DNA of 5,518 bases, from positions 1 to 5,518 of the forward strand of contig JAQUUS010000083.1 in assembly GCA_028693775.1 (NCBI GenBank), given 5' to 3'. The notes beneath the pieces are model-generated. The model searched no databases. It was not told the origin of the DNA and saw only the letters and a program-made list of their open reading frames with translations. Positions within the stretch are counted from its first letter, which is position 1. Each line of letters begins with the position of its first letter. Shown here one piece after another: positions 4,706-5,518 of this stretch. This DNA is from Alphaproteobacteria bacterium. GTDB lineage: Bacteria; Pseudomonadota; Alphaproteobacteria; UBA9219. The position numbers and the translations under genes are program-made.

Positions 4706-5518
4706 ATGGACGAAAACGCACACACCCCGCAAAACGAAATTGCCGAAACGCGTTCGGCGATGGACCTGCGTCTTGGCGAAATCATAGAGGCCGTGCTGGG
4801 TGACGCCCGTATTCGAGAGCTCTTTGAAAAAGCCGGAAAACATCCCGACGAATACAAGGATCGACCCACAGGCGAGCTTGCCCTGAAACCCGGCGTAATC
4901 GATGCGGAAACAAAACCCGGTCTTCTCGTAGCACAAGCCGCCGAACGCCCCTATCGGCTTGCAATAAAGATTATCGAAGCAACGGAATGGCCTGTTCCAA
5001 AAGGCAAAGAGCTGGCCGACGGCCAAACGCGCGAAGGCTTTGTATCCTATGACGATCCCCTGTTCAAATTTGTAGGATCGAAAAAAGATCCCGAAATTCT
5101 TCGCTATGCGCAAGGCATATGGATGGCCGCGCAAATGGTTTACAATCAGGCGATGCCCAACGTTGTGGACAGGGAATTTGGCATCGGATTCCAGGTTGCT
5201 GCAAAAGAGCTATACGCCGCAGCCAGCGAAATCATGGGCGACAATGGACACACCGCAGCAGCAAAGAAATTCATGGACGTATCGGCCGCCATGCCCATAA
5301 CCGGCAAAACGTGTCGTCCCCCTCATCGGGCGATGATCTGGTTGAAATTCGGTCTCAGCCTCGAAAGTCTCAGACATTTGCCCGAAGGATATAATTCCGT
5401 AGCCTATAAACAAACGATTGGTCGGCTTGTCGAGCTGACCAAACCTTTCGAAAAGGCGCCGAAAAGGCCCAAAACGTTAACGCCCTTCGACAACGCCCCC
5501 CAAATAACGAGCCCCGCC
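4706..5518 (+). CDS. Uncharacterised protein, 3' end outside window
   Basis: ATG at 4706 opens a frame of 271 codons without a stop up to the right edge. The in-frame TGA at 4685-4687 leaves no earlier ATG, so this start is firm even though the ribosome-binding site is weak. The protein appears soluble: there is no signal peptide and no long hydrophobic run. It is acidic and helical at the start (ETRSAMDLRLGEIIEAVLGD, residues 14-33). Features around the middle include YDDPLFKFVGSKKDPEILRY (115-134) and a hydrophobic/aromatic helix, IWMAAQMVYNQAM (138-150). The visible end is rich in Pro and Lys (about 246-271: KPFEKAPKRPK onward) and looks like a linker or disordered tail. I do not recognise the family and see no catalytic motif. 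It is not similar by eye to the small paralogs. A good promoter lies upstream and nothing else is co-oriented nearby, so it is probably first in its unit. Confidence 0.85.
   Translation, partial: MDENAHTPQNEIAETRSAMDLRLGEIIEAVLGDARIRELFEKAGKHPDEYKDRPTGELALKPGVIDAETKPGLLVAQAAERPYRLAIKIIEATEWPVPKGKELADGQTREGFVSYDDPLFKFVGSKKDPEILRYAQGIWMAAQMVYNQAMPNVVDREFGIGFQVAAKELYAAASEIMGDNGHTAAAKKFMDVSAAMPITGKTCRPPHRAMIWLKFGLSLESLRHLPEGYNSVAYKQTIGRLVELTKPFEKAPKRPKTLTPFDNAPQITSPA

Noticed and set aside
4697..5134. A 145-codon minus-strand frame with hydrophobic, Phe-rich stretches opposite the right-edge gene.
   Set aside because: The plus-strand frame is longer and uninterrupted to the edge, with a promoter and firm start. 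Phe/Gly-rich antisense products are expected opposite Lys/Glu/Pro codons.

Overview
The window looks like a piece of an alphaproteobacterial chromosome, probably free-living or environmental. The main evidence is the gene at 1154..2491. It belongs to the ABC1/UbiB-like kinase subfamily that carries KVAQ in place of KxGQ and HGDPHxGNY in the catalytic loop, a version I know from many Alphaproteobacteria. Moderate G+C, short intergenic gaps and mixed gene orientation fit this. I cannot name the genus. I see no tRNA, rRNA, CRISPR array, insertion sequence or phage gene.

Layout. 3..173 (+) is the 3' end of a membrane protein that starts outside the window. It converges on 186..1040 (-), a zeta-toxin-like P-loop ATPase/kinase whose N-terminal extension resembles the small antitoxin usually encoded as a separate gene. 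After a 113-bp gap comes the ABC1 kinase (1154..2491, -). A perfect 9-bp inverted repeat covers its start codon. Divergent from it, across an 84-bp intergenic region with a recognisable promoter, is the first of two tandem paralogous small genes (2576..2965 and 3160..3555, +). These belong to one family that I do not recognise. The second has its own AT-rich promoter.

The second paralog overlaps tail-to-tail with a Nudix hydrolase gene (3477..4103, -). The Nudix gene is translationally coupled through an ATGA overlap to a gamma-glutamylcyclotransferase-like (AIG2-fold) gene (4100..4489, -). A possible 27-residue membrane peptide starts divergently within the same CATG as the cyclotransferase. 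At the right edge, a good sigma70-type promoter (4617..4646) drives an unrecognised soluble protein, 4706..5518 (+), which runs off the window.

How the genes relate. The only convincing operon is the cyclotransferase-Nudix pair, two small housekeeping or 'house-cleaning' enzymes. The toxin-like ATPase and the ABC1 kinase lie on the same strand but have a gap large enough for separate promoters. The most novel material is the orphan paralog pair, the self-contained toxin/antitoxin-like architecture, and the dyad at the ABC1 start. None of these amounts to a proven new system from sequence alone.
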